Source: JASHPR01 sp963729365 (GTDB lineage: Bacteria; Actinomycetota; Actinomycetes; Streptosporangiales; Streptosporangiaceae). Taken from it: a stretch of DNA of 64,000 nucleotides. Positions within the stretch are counted from its first letter, which is position 1; each line of letters starts with the position of its first letter. This document shows positions 9,053-17,446 of this stretch, in pieces. The notes below the pieces were generated by a model. It had not been told where the DNA came from. It did not search any database and saw only the letters and a list, made by a program, of their open reading frames with translations. A program made the position numbers and the translations under genes. The stretch spans positions 1 through 64,000 of the forward strand of contig CAVSNQ010000001.1 in assembly GCA_963729365.1 (NCBI GenBank). Reading direction: 5' to 3'.

Positions 9053-9232
9053 TGTGGATAGCCTGTGCAGACACGCCGCCATCACTGTGCGCAGCATGGG
9101 GATAGCGCTGTGGATATTCCCGGTCGGCTCGCAACAAGGGCGCGCCTGCCTGCGACTATGTCGTCCACCGGTTGTGCGCGGGAAAAAGTTCTGCACCGGA
9201 AGGCCGTCCACAATGGCCGGAAGTTATCCACA
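9053..9232. promoter_or_regulatory. DnaA-box cluster upstream of dnaB
   Basis: The gap 8922-9400 between dnaB and the next rightward frame contains no gene but has four 9-mers fitting the DnaA box: TGTGGATAG (9053-9061), TGTGGATAT (9109-9117), CCGTCCACA (9204-9212) and TTATCCACA (9224-9232, perfect consensus). The density equals that of the dnaA-dnaN origin spacer. DnaA control of dnaB, or DnaA titration, is inference. Confidence 0.55.
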
Positions 9233-9400
9233 TTAGGAATTTCACGTGCGACGTTACATGTGAGACTCCTGGCCATCGGTGTGGCAGCCCTCGGAGCCGG
9301 CCGGCGGGATGAGGCCGGGCGTGGCGTGGCCGTCCGCAAGGACCCGGCGGGATGCGGGCGTTTGGCGGACGGCCGACGCGCGACTCTCTAGGATTCGAGC

Positions 9401-9775
9401 ATGTGTTCGACCACGGGTGGGGAGCTCGGCCGGATCTGCCGGGCTATCGATGAGCTGGCTGCCCGCTCGACCAGCGGAGATGGCACCTCCAGGGGCGCGG
9501 TTCCCGACACCAGCGCGGATGGTCGGGAAGGCTCGGACACGGTGGCAGAGTCCGGCGCGGACACGGGGTGCGAGCCCGGGACGGAGCCACGCGCGGACAC
9601 GGTGGCGGAGTCCGGCGCCGTGAGTAAGCAATCCGGCGTCGGCGCGGTGACGTGGTTCACCGAGCCGGCAACGGATGACACCGCCGCCCGGCTGGCCGCG
9701 ATCTGGGAAATGGTCGCCGATGCCGATCCCGAGCTCGCGAAACGGCTGCCCGGCTATCTCACAGCCGGGGATTGA
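9401..9775 (+). CDS. Hypothetical protein with low-complexity repeat
   Basis: 124 residues from an ATG. The N terminus (MCSTTGGELGRICRAIDELA) and the C-terminal 40 residues (ARLAAIWEMVADADPELAKR) look like genuine folded or helical segments. The centre is a degenerate Ser/Gly/Asp/Glu repeat in which DTVAESGA occurs twice. The bases of that repeat also form tandem GCGGACACGG-type units, making opposite-strand frames look open. No known domain is recognised; a real coding gene is likely but not certain. Confidence 0.45.
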   Translation: MCSTTGGELGRICRAIDELAARSTSGDGTSRGAVPDTSADGREGSDTVAESGADTGCEPGTEPRADTVAESGAVSKQSGVGAVTWFTEPATDDTAARLAAIWEMVADADPELAKRLPGYLTAGD

Positions 9776-9877
9776 GCGCCATTCTTTTCGTGATCGTGAC
9801 TGGTGACGACGATGGTGAGCGTGGATCAGTGGTCCGCACATGCTGCGCGCGCTGCAGGGCGGGCGTTAAAGCAGCGC

Positions 9878-10339
9878 TCAGGCGCCGACGATCTCGACGT
9901 CCAGGGTGGCGGCCACTTCGGGGTGCAGCCTGACCCTCACCTGGTGCGCGCCGACGGTCTTGATCGGGTTCTTGATCTCGATCCTGCGCCGGTCGAGTTC
10001 GGGACCGCCCGCGGCCTTCACCGCGGCCGCGATGTCGGCGGGCGACACCGAGCCGAACAGCCGGCCGCCGCCGCCCGCTCGGGTCTCCAGCCGTACCCGG
10101 AGCGACGAGAGCCGTTCCGCGGCGTCCTTGGCGTCGTCGAGTCCCCTGATCTCCCTGGCCGACCGGGCGCGCTTGATCAGCTCGATCTGCTTCTCCGCGC
10201 CGCGGGTCCAGCGCATGGCGAGCCCGCGCGGCACCAGGTAGTTGCGGCCGTAGCCGCCCGCCACCTCGACCACGTCGCCGGGGGCGCCCAGCCCGGTGAC
10301 CTCCTGGGTCAGGATGAGCTTCATCGGCGTACCGTTCAT
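9878..10339 (-). CDS. rplI: 50S ribosomal protein L9
   Basis: Full L9: MKLILTQEVTGLGAPGDVVE, then GGYGRNYLVPRGLA (23S rRNA-binding N domain), a connecting helix around residues 50-80 and a C domain ending HPEVAATLDVEIVGA. The ATG at 10339 is chosen because GGAGG lies ten bases upstream; the family-typical MKLIL start is five codons later at 10324. It is the last gene of the rpsF-ssb-rpsR-rplI operon, 22 bases after rpsR. Confidence 0.95.
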   Translation of the reverse strand: MNGTPMKLILTQEVTGLGAPGDVVEVAGGYGRNYLVPRGLAMRWTRGAEKQIELIKRARSAREIRGLDDAKDAAERLSSLRVRLETRAGGGGRLFGSVSPADIAAAVKAAGGPELDRRRIEIKNPIKTVGAHQVRVRLHPEVAATLDVEIVGA

Positions 10340-10361
10340 CGGTGCGCAGCCTCCCTCGGCG

Positions 10362-10598
10362 TTATCGTGCCGTGCTCGTGTACGGCAGCAGCGCCATCTC
10401 GCGCGCGTTCTTGATCGCCGTGGCGACATCGCGCTGGTGCTGCGTGCAGTTGCCGGAAACCCGCCGTGCCCGGATCTTGCCGCGGTCGGAGATGAACTTC
10501 CGCAGCAGCCCCGTGTCCTTGTAGTCGACGTGGGCGATCTGCTCCTGGCAGAACAGGCAGACCTTCTTCTTTGGCTTGCGAATAGGTGGCTTGGCCAT
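10362..10598 (-). CDS. rpsR: 30S ribosomal protein S18, zinc-binding form
   Basis: 78 residues: MAKPPIRKPKKKVCLFCQEQ at the N terminus and KIRARRVSGNC in the rRNA-binding core. The Cys-x-x-Cys pair (CLFC) and the later GNCTQHQRD Cys/His give the C+ (zinc) version of S18. Actinobacteria often carry a second, zinc-free copy elsewhere that is used under zinc limitation. It binds S6 on the 30S platform, consistent with rpsF in the same operon. Confidence 0.96.
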   Translation of the reverse strand: MAKPPIRKPKKKVCLFCQEQIAHVDYKDTGLLRKFISDRGKIRARRVSGNCTQHQRDVATAIKNAREMALLPYTSTAR

Positions 10599-10710
10599 CG
10601 TGGTGCTCCTCAGCAGAGCCCCGCCGGAGCGGGGATGGTCTCCCCCGCCAGCGGCGGGGATGGTCGGTGAAACGGTTCGGTTAGTTCAGTCGGACGGAAG
10701 TGGGCCGGGC

Positions 10711-11247
10711 TCAGAACGGGGGTTCGTCGGAGTATCCATCGCCGCCGCTGCCGCCGGCATCGGATGCCCACGGGTCGTCGGCTGGCCGTCCGCCGCCCCC
10801 ACCATACCCGGACTGGCCGCCCCCGCCGGACGGGCCGGACGGGCCGGGCTGGCCGCCGCCGAAGCCGCCGCCGCCGGTGGACCGGCTGGACTTGGTGACC
10901 TTGGCCGAGGCATTGCGCAGCGACGGGCCGCACTCGTCGACCTCGATCTCGTACACCGTGCGCTTCTCGCCTTCCTTGGTCTCGTACGACCGCTGCCGCA
11001 GCCGGCCCTGCACGATGACCCGCATCCCGCGCTGCAGCGATTCGGCCACGTTCTCGGCCGCCTGCCGCCAGACGTTGCAGGACAGGAACAGCGAGTCGCC
11101 GTCCTTCCATTCGCCGCTGGCCCGGTCCTGCCAGCGCGGCGTGGACGCGATGCGGAAATTGGCCACGGCCTGGCCGGTCGGGGTGTAGCGGAGCTGCGGA
11201 TCGTCGACGAGGTTGCCGGCAATGGTTATCTGGGTGTCGCCTGCCAT
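10711..11247 (-). CDS. ssb: Single-stranded DNA-binding protein
   Basis: 178 residues. The OB fold spans about 1-115 (MAGDTQITIAGNLVDDPQLR, then SLFLSCNVWRQAAENVAESL). A long Gly-rich flexible linker at 125-160 leads to the acidic tip DGYSDEPPF; the -DEPPF end is the conserved protein-interaction tail bound by replication and repair enzymes. It coats single-stranded DNA at the fork. Located between rpsF and rpsR as in most bacteria. Confidence 0.96.
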   Translation of the reverse strand: MAGDTQITIAGNLVDDPQLRYTPTGQAVANFRIASTPRWQDRASGEWKDGDSLFLSCNVWRQAAENVAESLQRGMRVIVQGRLRQRSYETKEGEKRTVYEIEVDECGPSLRNASAKVTKSSRSTGGGGFGGGQPGPSGPSGGGGQSGYGGGGGRPADDPWASDAGGSGGDGYSDEPPF

Positions 11248-11305
11248 CGGGGTCCTCCCGGTCGCTCGGGTGGCATCGGGTCGGGCTCGCCGCCGACCGG
11301 TGCGC

Positions 11306-11595
11306 TCATCTCTGGTCTGGCCGGATGATCTTCGTTCGCAGGACCGCCTCGTTCAGGTTGAGCTGGCGGTCGAGCTCCTTGACGGTGTCCGGCTCTGCCG
11401 TCATGTCAATGACCGTATAGATGCCCTCTGACTTTTTGTCGATCTCGTACGCGAGCCGCCGCCGGCCCAGACATCTACCTTGTCCACGGTGCCGCCGCCG
11501 GTCGTGACGACGTTCAGGAACTGGTCGAGCGATGGCTGGACGGTGCGCTCCTCAAGCGAGGGATCGAGGATGATCATCATCTCGTAGTGGCGCAT
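11306..11595 (-). CDS. rpsF: 30S ribosomal protein S6, reading frame broken by one base
   Basis: Starts MRHYEMMIILDPSLEERTVQ at 11595 with GAGGAGG upstream. After VDKVDVW the frame is lost near 11458-11470; one extra G there restores RRRLAYEIDKKSEGIYTVID and a normal end TKIIRPDQR at 11306. That would make a standard 96-residue S6. The span is 290 bases, one short of a multiple of three. S6 is normally indispensable for fitness, so a sequencing or assembly deletion in a G run is the likeliest cause. First gene of the rpsF-ssb-rpsR-rplI operon. Confidence 0.88.
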
Positions 11596-11869
11596 GCGCT
11601 TACCCTGCCTCCTCTGGACTGACGCGGCCACGGTCTCTCCGTGACAGGAGGTGCCGCGCGCCGCCGCCGCGGCGGCCCAGCGCGGCCGAGCCAGCATACC
11701 AGCAGGCGCCGGCAGTTCATCGCGACGAATCCAGAACGCACCGCAGCGCCGGACCCGGTGTCCGCTAGGATGATCACTATCTGGCGTGGCGCTTTGATTC
11801 CGGCGCGCCCGGTGCGGGAAAGACGCAGTTGATATGGACCCAGAACGCAGCCGTCAGGGAGTCACCGCG

Positions 11870-12172
11870 ATGCCCGAGGCCATCAAGACCCAATCCCGCC
11901 TGCGCCTGACGCTGAACAGCGACGGCCAGCGCCACCCGGTGGAAAACGCTCTCACCGTGTTCACGTTCGTGGCCGGGATCGTGGCGTTCGCGCTCGGGTT
12001 CGTCGTGCGCGCTCACCTGGCCGGCACGGTGCTCGGCTTCGTGGCGTTCGCCGTCGGCCTGTACGCGCAGATGGTTTCCAACACCAGGGAGCAGCGGGTG
12101 CTCATCATGGCGGGCATCATCGCCGCGTTCGTCGGGCTGGGCCTGAGCGTCGCGCACGGCGGCCTCGGCTGA
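11870..12172 (+). CDS. Small conserved integral membrane protein
   Basis: 100 residues from the ATG at 11870, chosen because GGGAG lies nine bases upstream; an ATG at 11834 would add 12 residues but lacks a ribosome site. The first 30 residues are polar, then three hydrophobic stretches follow: VENALTVFTFVAGIVAFALG, GTVLGFVAFAVGLYAQMV and VLIMAGIIAAFVGLGLSVA. The divergent position next to rpsF is seen in related genomes as far as I recall. Function unknown. Confidence 0.75.
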   Translation: MPEAIKTQSRLRLTLNSDGQRHPVENALTVFTFVAGIVAFALGFVVRAHLAGTVLGFVAFAVGLYAQMVSNTREQRVLIMAGIIAAFVGLGLSVAHGGLG

Positions 12173-12250
12173 GCCAGGCGCGAGGCCAGGGCGACGCCGG
12201 CTGAGCCAGGACGGGACAGGCTGACGGTGGCTCCCACTAGGCTCTGAGAC

Positions 12251-13048
12251 ATGGTCCGCATCGGAGCCCATCTACACGACGGCGACCCGCTGGCCGGGGC
12301 CCAGGCCGCCGACGCCGAAATCGTCCAGTTCTTCCTCGGCGATCCGCAGGGCTGGAAGGCTCCCGCCTTCCCCGGCGGCAGCGAGCCGGCCGAAGTACGC
12401 GAGGCATTCGCCGCGGCGGGGGTCGATGCCTACATTCACGCGCCCTACGTGATCAACGTGGCCTCGCCCAACAACCGGATCCGGATTCCCAGCCGGAAGC
12501 TGCTGGAACAGCAGCTGAACGCCGCGGCGTCGATCGGCGCCAAGGGCCTGATCGTGCACGGCGGCCACGTGACGGCCGGAGTCGACCCCGAGGATGGCTA
12601 CGACAGCTGGCGCAAGGCCGTGGAGCGGATCGAGCGGCCGCTGCCGATGCTGATCGAGAACACCGCGGGCGGCGACGGCGCGATGGCGCGGAGCTTCGAC
12701 GCGATCGCCCGGCTGTGGGAGGTCGTCGCCGATGCCGCCACCGGCGGCGGCGAGGTCGGCTTCTGCCTGGACACCTGCCACGCCTACTCCGCGGGCGAGG
12801 AACTCGACGGGATCGTGGACCGGCTCAAGGCGATCACCGGCCGGATCGACCTCGTGCACTGCAACAACTCGCGGGACGAGTTCGGCTCGGGCCGGGACCG
12901 GCACGCGGGCCTTGAGGCCGGAACGATAGACCCGGCGCTGATCGTCGACGTCATCCGGGCCGCTGGTGCGCCGGCGATCTGCGAGACGCCCGATCCCGCG
13001 GTGGACATCCGCTGGCTGCGCGCCCAGCTCGGCCAGCAGCCCAGCTAG
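12251..13048 (+). CDS. nfo: Deoxyribonuclease IV (AP endonuclease, Nfo family)
   Basis: 265 residues forming an AP-endonuclease-2 TIM barrel. Metal-ligand motifs appear in order: GAHL at the start, YIHAPYVINVASPN, GLIVHGGHV, PMLIENTAGG (conserved Glu), GFCLDTCHAY (Asp/His), IDLVHCNNSRDEFGSGRDRH and a terminal ICETPD (Glu). These bind the three zinc ions. It cleaves the DNA backbone 5' of abasic sites during base excision repair. Single gene; the stop falls 10 bases short of the convergent PBP gene's end. Confidence 0.92.
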   Translation: MVRIGAHLHDGDPLAGAQAADAEIVQFFLGDPQGWKAPAFPGGSEPAEVREAFAAAGVDAYIHAPYVINVASPNNRIRIPSRKLLEQQLNAAASIGAKGLIVHGGHVTAGVDPEDGYDSWRKAVERIERPLPMLIENTAGGDGAMARSFDAIARLWEVVADAATGGGEVGFCLDTCHAYSAGEELDGIVDRLKAITGRIDLVHCNNSRDEFGSGRDRHAGLEAGTIDPALIVDVIRAAGAPAICETPDPAVDIRWLRAQLGQQPS

Positions 13049-13058
13049 TTAGTTATGG

Positions 13059-15983
13059 CTAGCCGCCGCCCGGCGGCCGGGCCACCGTCGTCGTCGGATC
13101 CTCGCCGAGCAGTACCGCGGCGGTCGTCTCGGTTCCGCCGAACGGCGGAGTGGGCGGAGTCGGGGTAGGCGTCGGGTTCGGGTTCGTCGGAAGCGGGTTG
13201 GGGGCCGTCGGGATCGGGTCGGGATTAATGCACGCCCCGAACACACGCCGCTGCCCCGGCGGGCACTGGTTCGGGTTCGGGTTCTGCGGGTGCTTGGGCT
13301 TCTTGTGCTGCGGCGGCACCTGATCCCACTTGGTGAAGCCGATGTAGTCCGGCGTCGGCAGCGCCGCGACCGGCAGGTTGGTGAACTCGTTCTCCATGTA
13401 GGTGCGCCAGATCGTCGTCGGCCAGGCGCCGCCGAACCCGCCCAGCTGCCCGTTGACCGAGGCCAGGCCGTTCAGCGTCTCCCCGCCCGGCAGCTCGTTC
13501 TGGCTGTTGGTGAACATCCCGACCGCGAACGAGTACTGCGGGATGGCGCCGATGAAGAACGCCGACTGGGCCTGGTCGGTGGTGCCGGTCTTGCCGATGG
13601 TCGGGCGGAAGGGCGAAAGCTGCCCGTTCGCGGCGGCCGTGCCGTTGATCGTGTCGAACGACAGCGCGTAGTCCACGTCGGCCGCCTGCGCCGAGGTGAG
13701 CACCCAGCGGTGCGTGATCTTCAGCGGGACCGGGCTGCCGTTCTGGGTGATCTGGGCGATCACGTGCGGGGTGGCGTACTCCCCGTCGGCGGCCAGGGTG
13801 GCGAAGGTGGTGGCCTGCTCCTCGACGGTTAGCGAGGCCGTGCCCAGCGCCATGCCGACCTCGCCCTCCTTGTCCTGCAGGCCGGATCCGCCCTGGCTGG
13901 CGGGCCCGACGTTCACGCCGAACGCCTTGGCCATTTTGATCGTCGCCTCGGTGCCCGCCCGGTGGATAAGGTCCTCGAAGGCCGGGTCGGACGACTGGGC
14001 CGCCGCCTGGGGCACGCTGACCGGGCCCATGTTCTCGCCGGCGATGTTGACCGGGAACCAGTCCGCCGGGCAGTTCGTGGTCGCCGTCGAGAACGTCGAG
14101 GACAACGTGTCCGGGGGCACGCACATCGGCTCGATCCCGTTCAGCACGCTGTTCTGGACGTCCATGCCCTCTTGGACGGCCGTGGCCAGCACGTACGGCT
14201 TGAACGAGGAGCCGACCAGGTTCCTGCTCTCGGTGGCCATGTTGTACTGGCAGTCGATCTTGCGGCAGTTCGGCGCGCTGAAGTTCGGCCCGCCGTACAT
14301 GGCCAGGATCGCGCCGGTGCCCGGTTTCTCGAGTAGAGCGCCCACGTGCGCGTATCTCGGCAGCGGCGTGCCGTCGGCTCGCATCTGGGCCAGGTTCTGG
14401 TCCACCGCCCGGTACAGCGCGTTCATCATGCCCAGGTTGAAGGTGGTGACGATCCTCAGGCCGCGGCTGTCCATCGCGGGGTAGCTGTAGCCGTAGGTGT
14501 AATGGAGCTCGTTCTGCACGGCCTGCATGATGTAGCCGCGGTAGCCAGTCCAGCCGGTGGCCAGCTGATTACCCTCGGTCACCTTCGGGAACTTCTGCGC
14601 GTTGGCCTGCGCCTGGCTTATCGCGCCGTCCCTGACCATGTTGGTGATCACGTACTGCCAGCGGGTGACCAGCTCCTGGTAGGCCGCACCGGCGCCCGGG
14701 TCCGGGCTGAAGAACCCGGGCTGGTTGACCATGGCCGCGAGCATCGCGGCCTGCGAGACGGTCAGCTTCATGGCGGGCTCGCCGAAGTAGATCTGCGCGG
14801 CCGCGGCGACGCCGTAGGCGTTGTCGCCGAACGGGACCGTGTTCAGGTACTGGGTCAGGATCCAGTCCTTCGACTCCTCGTGCGACAGCTTGATCGAGAT
14901 GAAGATTTCCTTGAGCTTGGTGCTGTAGGTCCGTGACGTGCCGATCGTCGTGTAGTAGTTCTTGACGAACTCCTCGGTCAGCGTGGACCCGCCCTGCAGG
15001 TTGCCGCCGCCCTTGAGATCCTCGTAGGCGGAGCGGACGATGCCGCTGATCGAGATGCCGCCCTCGGTGTAGAAGTGCCGGTCCTCCGCGGCGATGATCG
15101 CGTTCTTCATCACGTCCGGGATCTGGCTCGAGCTCAGCATCTGCCGGTCGATGCCGTCGGCGGTGAACGTGCCCACCTCGGTCTTGCCGTTGCTGAAGTA
15201 GACGGTCGACGACTGCTGCAGTGCTGCCTCGGACACCTCGGTGGGAATCTGGGTCTTCGCGTAGAGGTACACAACGGCGGCCACGATCAGGAGCATCATG
15301 AGCACGCACGCCCCGGCGGCGACCGCTATGGCCTTCCTCCAGGTCCAGTGGCGCCACCAGCTGCCCTTGCGGCGGGTGCGCTGGCCGCCGTCCCGGCCGT
15401 CACCAGACCCGCCGCCGTCGGCATACCCGCTGGCCCGGCGCGGCCCGCGGGTGCGCGTGTCGGTGAAGCCGGCCGGGCCGCGCTCTCGCAATGCCGTGGC
15501 ACCGTGCCTGCCGCCCGGGGCACGGTAGTCGCCGACATCACCCGGGCCGCCGCCGAATCCGTCGCCGCCGTCGTAACCGTGAGCGCCGCCGTAACCGTTG
15601 CCGTTGCCGTTGCTCGCCGCGCGCCGGGACGGCCGGCCCGGTGCCCGCCCGGTGCCAAGGCCGAGCCTGGCCCGCAGGTCGGTGCCGACCTGAGAACTGG
15701 GGCCGCTGCCGCGGTCCGGCCGACGGCTGCCGGTCCGGTCATACCCGTCCTGGCGGGCGCCGTTCCCGTTCCCGTTGCCATTCGGGCGGCCGTTGCCGGC
15801 CCGGTGCCCGGTGCCGTTGGAACGGCCGTTGCCGGGCGGCCGGCCATAGCCGTCGGCGGGCGGGCGGGCGTAACCGCCGTCGCGGTCGTAGGGAACCGCG
15901 CCGCCGCGGCCGCTTCTGGCCCCCCGCCGGCCGACGCTGGCCGGCTCCTGCCAGTACGGCCCGGGCGAATCTGGATTACTCAC
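13059..15983 (-). CDS. Class A penicillin-binding protein (transglycosylase-transpeptidase)
   Basis: 974 residues. A 210-residue cytoplasmic Gly/Arg/Asn-rich tail precedes one membrane helix (218-241). The GT51 glycosyltransferase follows, with catalytic EDRHFY (Glu300) and GGSTLTEE at 331-338. The transpeptidase has SSFK at 592-595 (nucleophile Ser592) and KTGTTD at 798-803. The middle motif is SSD at 664-666 where SxN is usual. A Pro/Thr-rich extracellular tail ends the protein. It polymerises and cross-links peptidoglycan at the outer membrane face. GTG start. The long disordered N terminus suggests recruitment or regulation by cytoplasmic partners (inference). Confidence 0.93.
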   Translation of the reverse strand: MSNPDSPGPYWQEPASVGRRGARSGRGGAVPYDRDGGYARPPADGYGRPPGNGRSNGTGHRAGNGRPNGNGNGNGARQDGYDRTGSRRPDRGSGPSSQVGTDLRARLGLGTGRAPGRPSRRAASNGNGNGYGGAHGYDGGDGFGGGPGDVGDYRAPGGRHGATALRERGPAGFTDTRTRGPRRASGYADGGGSGDGRDGGQRTRRKGSWWRHWTWRKAIAVAAGACVLMMLLIVAAVVYLYAKTQIPTEVSEAALQQSSTVYFSNGKTEVGTFTADGIDRQMLSSSQIPDVMKNAIIAAEDRHFYTEGGISISGIVRSAYEDLKGGGNLQGGSTLTEEFVKNYYTTIGTSRTYSTKLKEIFISIKLSHEESKDWILTQYLNTVPFGDNAYGVAAAAQIYFGEPAMKLTVSQAAMLAAMVNQPGFFSPDPGAGAAYQELVTRWQYVITNMVRDGAISQAQANAQKFPKVTEGNQLATGWTGYRGYIMQAVQNELHYTYGYSYPAMDSRGLRIVTTFNLGMMNALYRAVDQNLAQMRADGTPLPRYAHVGALLEKPGTGAILAMYGGPNFSAPNCRKIDCQYNMATESRNLVGSSFKPYVLATAVQEGMDVQNSVLNGIEPMCVPPDTLSSTFSTATTNCPADWFPVNIAGENMGPVSVPQAAAQSSDPAFEDLIHRAGTEATIKMAKAFGVNVGPASQGGSGLQDKEGEVGMALGTASLTVEEQATTFATLAADGEYATPHVIAQITQNGSPVPLKITHRWVLTSAQAADVDYALSFDTINGTAAANGQLSPFRPTIGKTGTTDQAQSAFFIGAIPQYSFAVGMFTNSQNELPGGETLNGLASVNGQLGGFGGAWPTTIWRTYMENEFTNLPVAALPTPDYIGFTKWDQVPPQHKKPKHPQNPNPNQCPPGQRRVFGACINPDPIPTAPNPLPTNPNPTPTPTPPTPPFGGTETTAAVLLGEDPTTTVARPPGGG

Positions 15984-16142
15984 GCGTCCTCGTCTGGTCG
16001 GGTTAGGGTTCGCGAGCGTAGCGGTCCCGCCGCGAGCCTCAAGGTACCCGGTGGCACCCGGTGTCCCGGCACATATCGTGAGTCACACCTCGGCCGTCCC
16101 GCGTGGCTGCAGAATCAGGCCGTGAATCCTGCTGGCGCGCGC

Positions 16143-16541
16143 TCAGTCACCGGCACGGGCGCGCCGACTGCGCCGGGTCTGCGGTTCGCCTGTGCCGAGA
16201 ACGTAGGACGACGCAAGGTGATTCCAGGCACAACTCTGACAGACCTCGACGACGTAAACCTGGAACTCCGCGTATTCGGCAGCCATTTCCGCCAACTCCG
16301 GAGCCTGCTTCACGCGCCCCTCGTAGCGGCCGAGTTCGTCCCCGTACACGTATGTCACGTGCGTGAGTTTGGTCTTCCTGCAGATCGGGCAGGCCCGGTC
16401 GGTCGCCTCGCCATGGAACTTGGCGGCCCGCAACAAGTACGGATGAGCATCGCAGACGTCGGTCACCGTGGTGCGCCCGGAGAACACGGACGCGAGCGTG
16501 GCTCGCCGCGCGAGCCCGTAGTCCACGACCGATCGCCTCAT
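16143..16541 (-). CDS. DUF5318 zinc-ribbon-like protein
   Basis: 132 residues starting MRRSVVDYGLARRATLASVF. Two Cys pairs, CPICRK (with DRA before it) and CQSCAWN near the C terminus, suggest a zinc site. ThrHisValThrTyrValTyrGlyAspGluLeu between them is a conserved-looking core. DUF5318 proteins sit between the class A PBP gene and the PadR-ino1 pair in many actinobacteria. The frame extends upstream without homology, so the ATG at 16541 is taken as start. Function unknown. Confidence 0.8.
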   Translation of the reverse strand: MRRSVVDYGLARRATLASVFSGRTTVTDVCDAHPYLLRAAKFHGEATDRACPICRKTKLTHVTYVYGDELGRYEGRVKQAPELAEMAAEYAEFQVYVVEVCQSCAWNHLASSYVLGTGEPQTRRSRRARAGD

Positions 16542-16657
16542 GCCCGACAGGTTACGACGGAACTGCGCCCGCGCCGAGTCCTGGGCTGGCCGTCCGCTCC
16601 ATTCAGCCCGGGCCGAGCAGCACAGACTTGCGCTGCTACCGCAGAGCGCATATCTTA

Positions 16658-16682
16658 CCGATGTATCGGGCCGATACATCGG
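16658..16682. promoter_or_regulatory. PadR-type operator upstream of padR-ino1
   Basis: Perfect 25-base palindrome: CCGATGTATCGG, one central G, CCGATACATCGG. It embeds ATGT-N8-ACAT, the spacing reported for PadR-family operators, and lies 95 bases upstream of the PadR start. It also lies between the divergent DUF5318 and PadR genes, so it may control both. Confidence 0.7.
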
Positions 16683-16776
16683 CTTGAGACACTGCGAGCA
16701 TATGTGTCGTGTCGTGGTGTGCATGTTAGACGTGATGCGGATGAGAGGCGAGTGCGCAAATGGGGGAAGAGCGCGC

Positions 16777-17367
16777 ATGAGCAGTCAGCGGTCGGGCGTG
16801 CTCGAGCTGGCCGTGCTCGGGCTGTTGCACGAGACGCCCATGCACGGTTACGAGCTGCGGAAGCGGCTCAACTCTGTGCTCGGTGCGTTCCGGGCCTTCG
16901 GGTACGGGTCGCTGTACCCCTGCCTCAAGGACCTGCTCACGCAGGGCCTGATCGCCGAGGAGGCTCCGGCCGGGCCCACCGCCAAGCCGCTGGCCGGCCG
17001 GAGGTCGAAGATCGTTTACCGGCTGACCGCGGACGGCAAGGAGCGGCTGCAGGACCTGCTCGGCCAGGCAGGCCCGGCGGCGTGGGAAGACGACGGGTTC
17101 GGCGTCCACTTCGCGTTCTTCGGCCTGACCCGCGCGGACGTCAGGATGCGGATCCTCGAGGGCAGGCGTAGCAGGCTCGAGGAGCGGCTGGACGGTGTCC
17201 GCGCGGCAATGTCCAGGACGCGGGAGCGGCTGGACAGCTACACGCTTGAACTGCAGCGGCACGGCCTGGAGTCGGTCGAACGGGAAGTCCGCTGGCTCAA
17301 TGAACTAATTGCCTCAGAACGACAGTCTGACCCGGGGCCTGGATGGCGAACCGGGGATCACACCTAG
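16777..17367 (+). CDS. PadR family transcriptional regulator
   Basis: 196 residues. Winged helix at 7-95: VLELAVLGLLHETPMHGYEL and GSLYPCLKDLLTQGLI are classic PadR signatures, with KIVYRLTADGKERL as the wing. The C-terminal part (130-185) is a coiled-coil dimerisation helix. ATG at 16777 with GGGGGAAGA upstream. It lies 79 bases before ino1 in the same direction, an arrangement conserved in Streptomyces, and a palindrome upstream supports autoregulation. Control of inositol synthesis is inferred from position. Confidence 0.9.
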   Translation: MSSQRSGVLELAVLGLLHETPMHGYELRKRLNSVLGAFRAFGYGSLYPCLKDLLTQGLIAEEAPAGPTAKPLAGRRSKIVYRLTADGKERLQDLLGQAGPAAWEDDGFGVHFAFFGLTRADVRMRILEGRRSRLEERLDGVRAAMSRTRERLDSYTLELQRHGLESVEREVRWLNELIASERQSDPGPGWRTGDHT

Positions 17368-17446
17368 AAGCGGTGCAGGCGGCACGGCCGGCTGATGCCC
17401 GGCATGACGCTGCCACCCGCATGGCAGGAGATAAGGAGCAATCCGA

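Noticed and set aside
8922..9137. 72-codon N-terminal extension of DnaB
   Set aside because: No DnaB homology; the GTG at 8921 has a strong ribosome site and gives the standard N terminus. The stretch also contains DnaA-box-like sequence.
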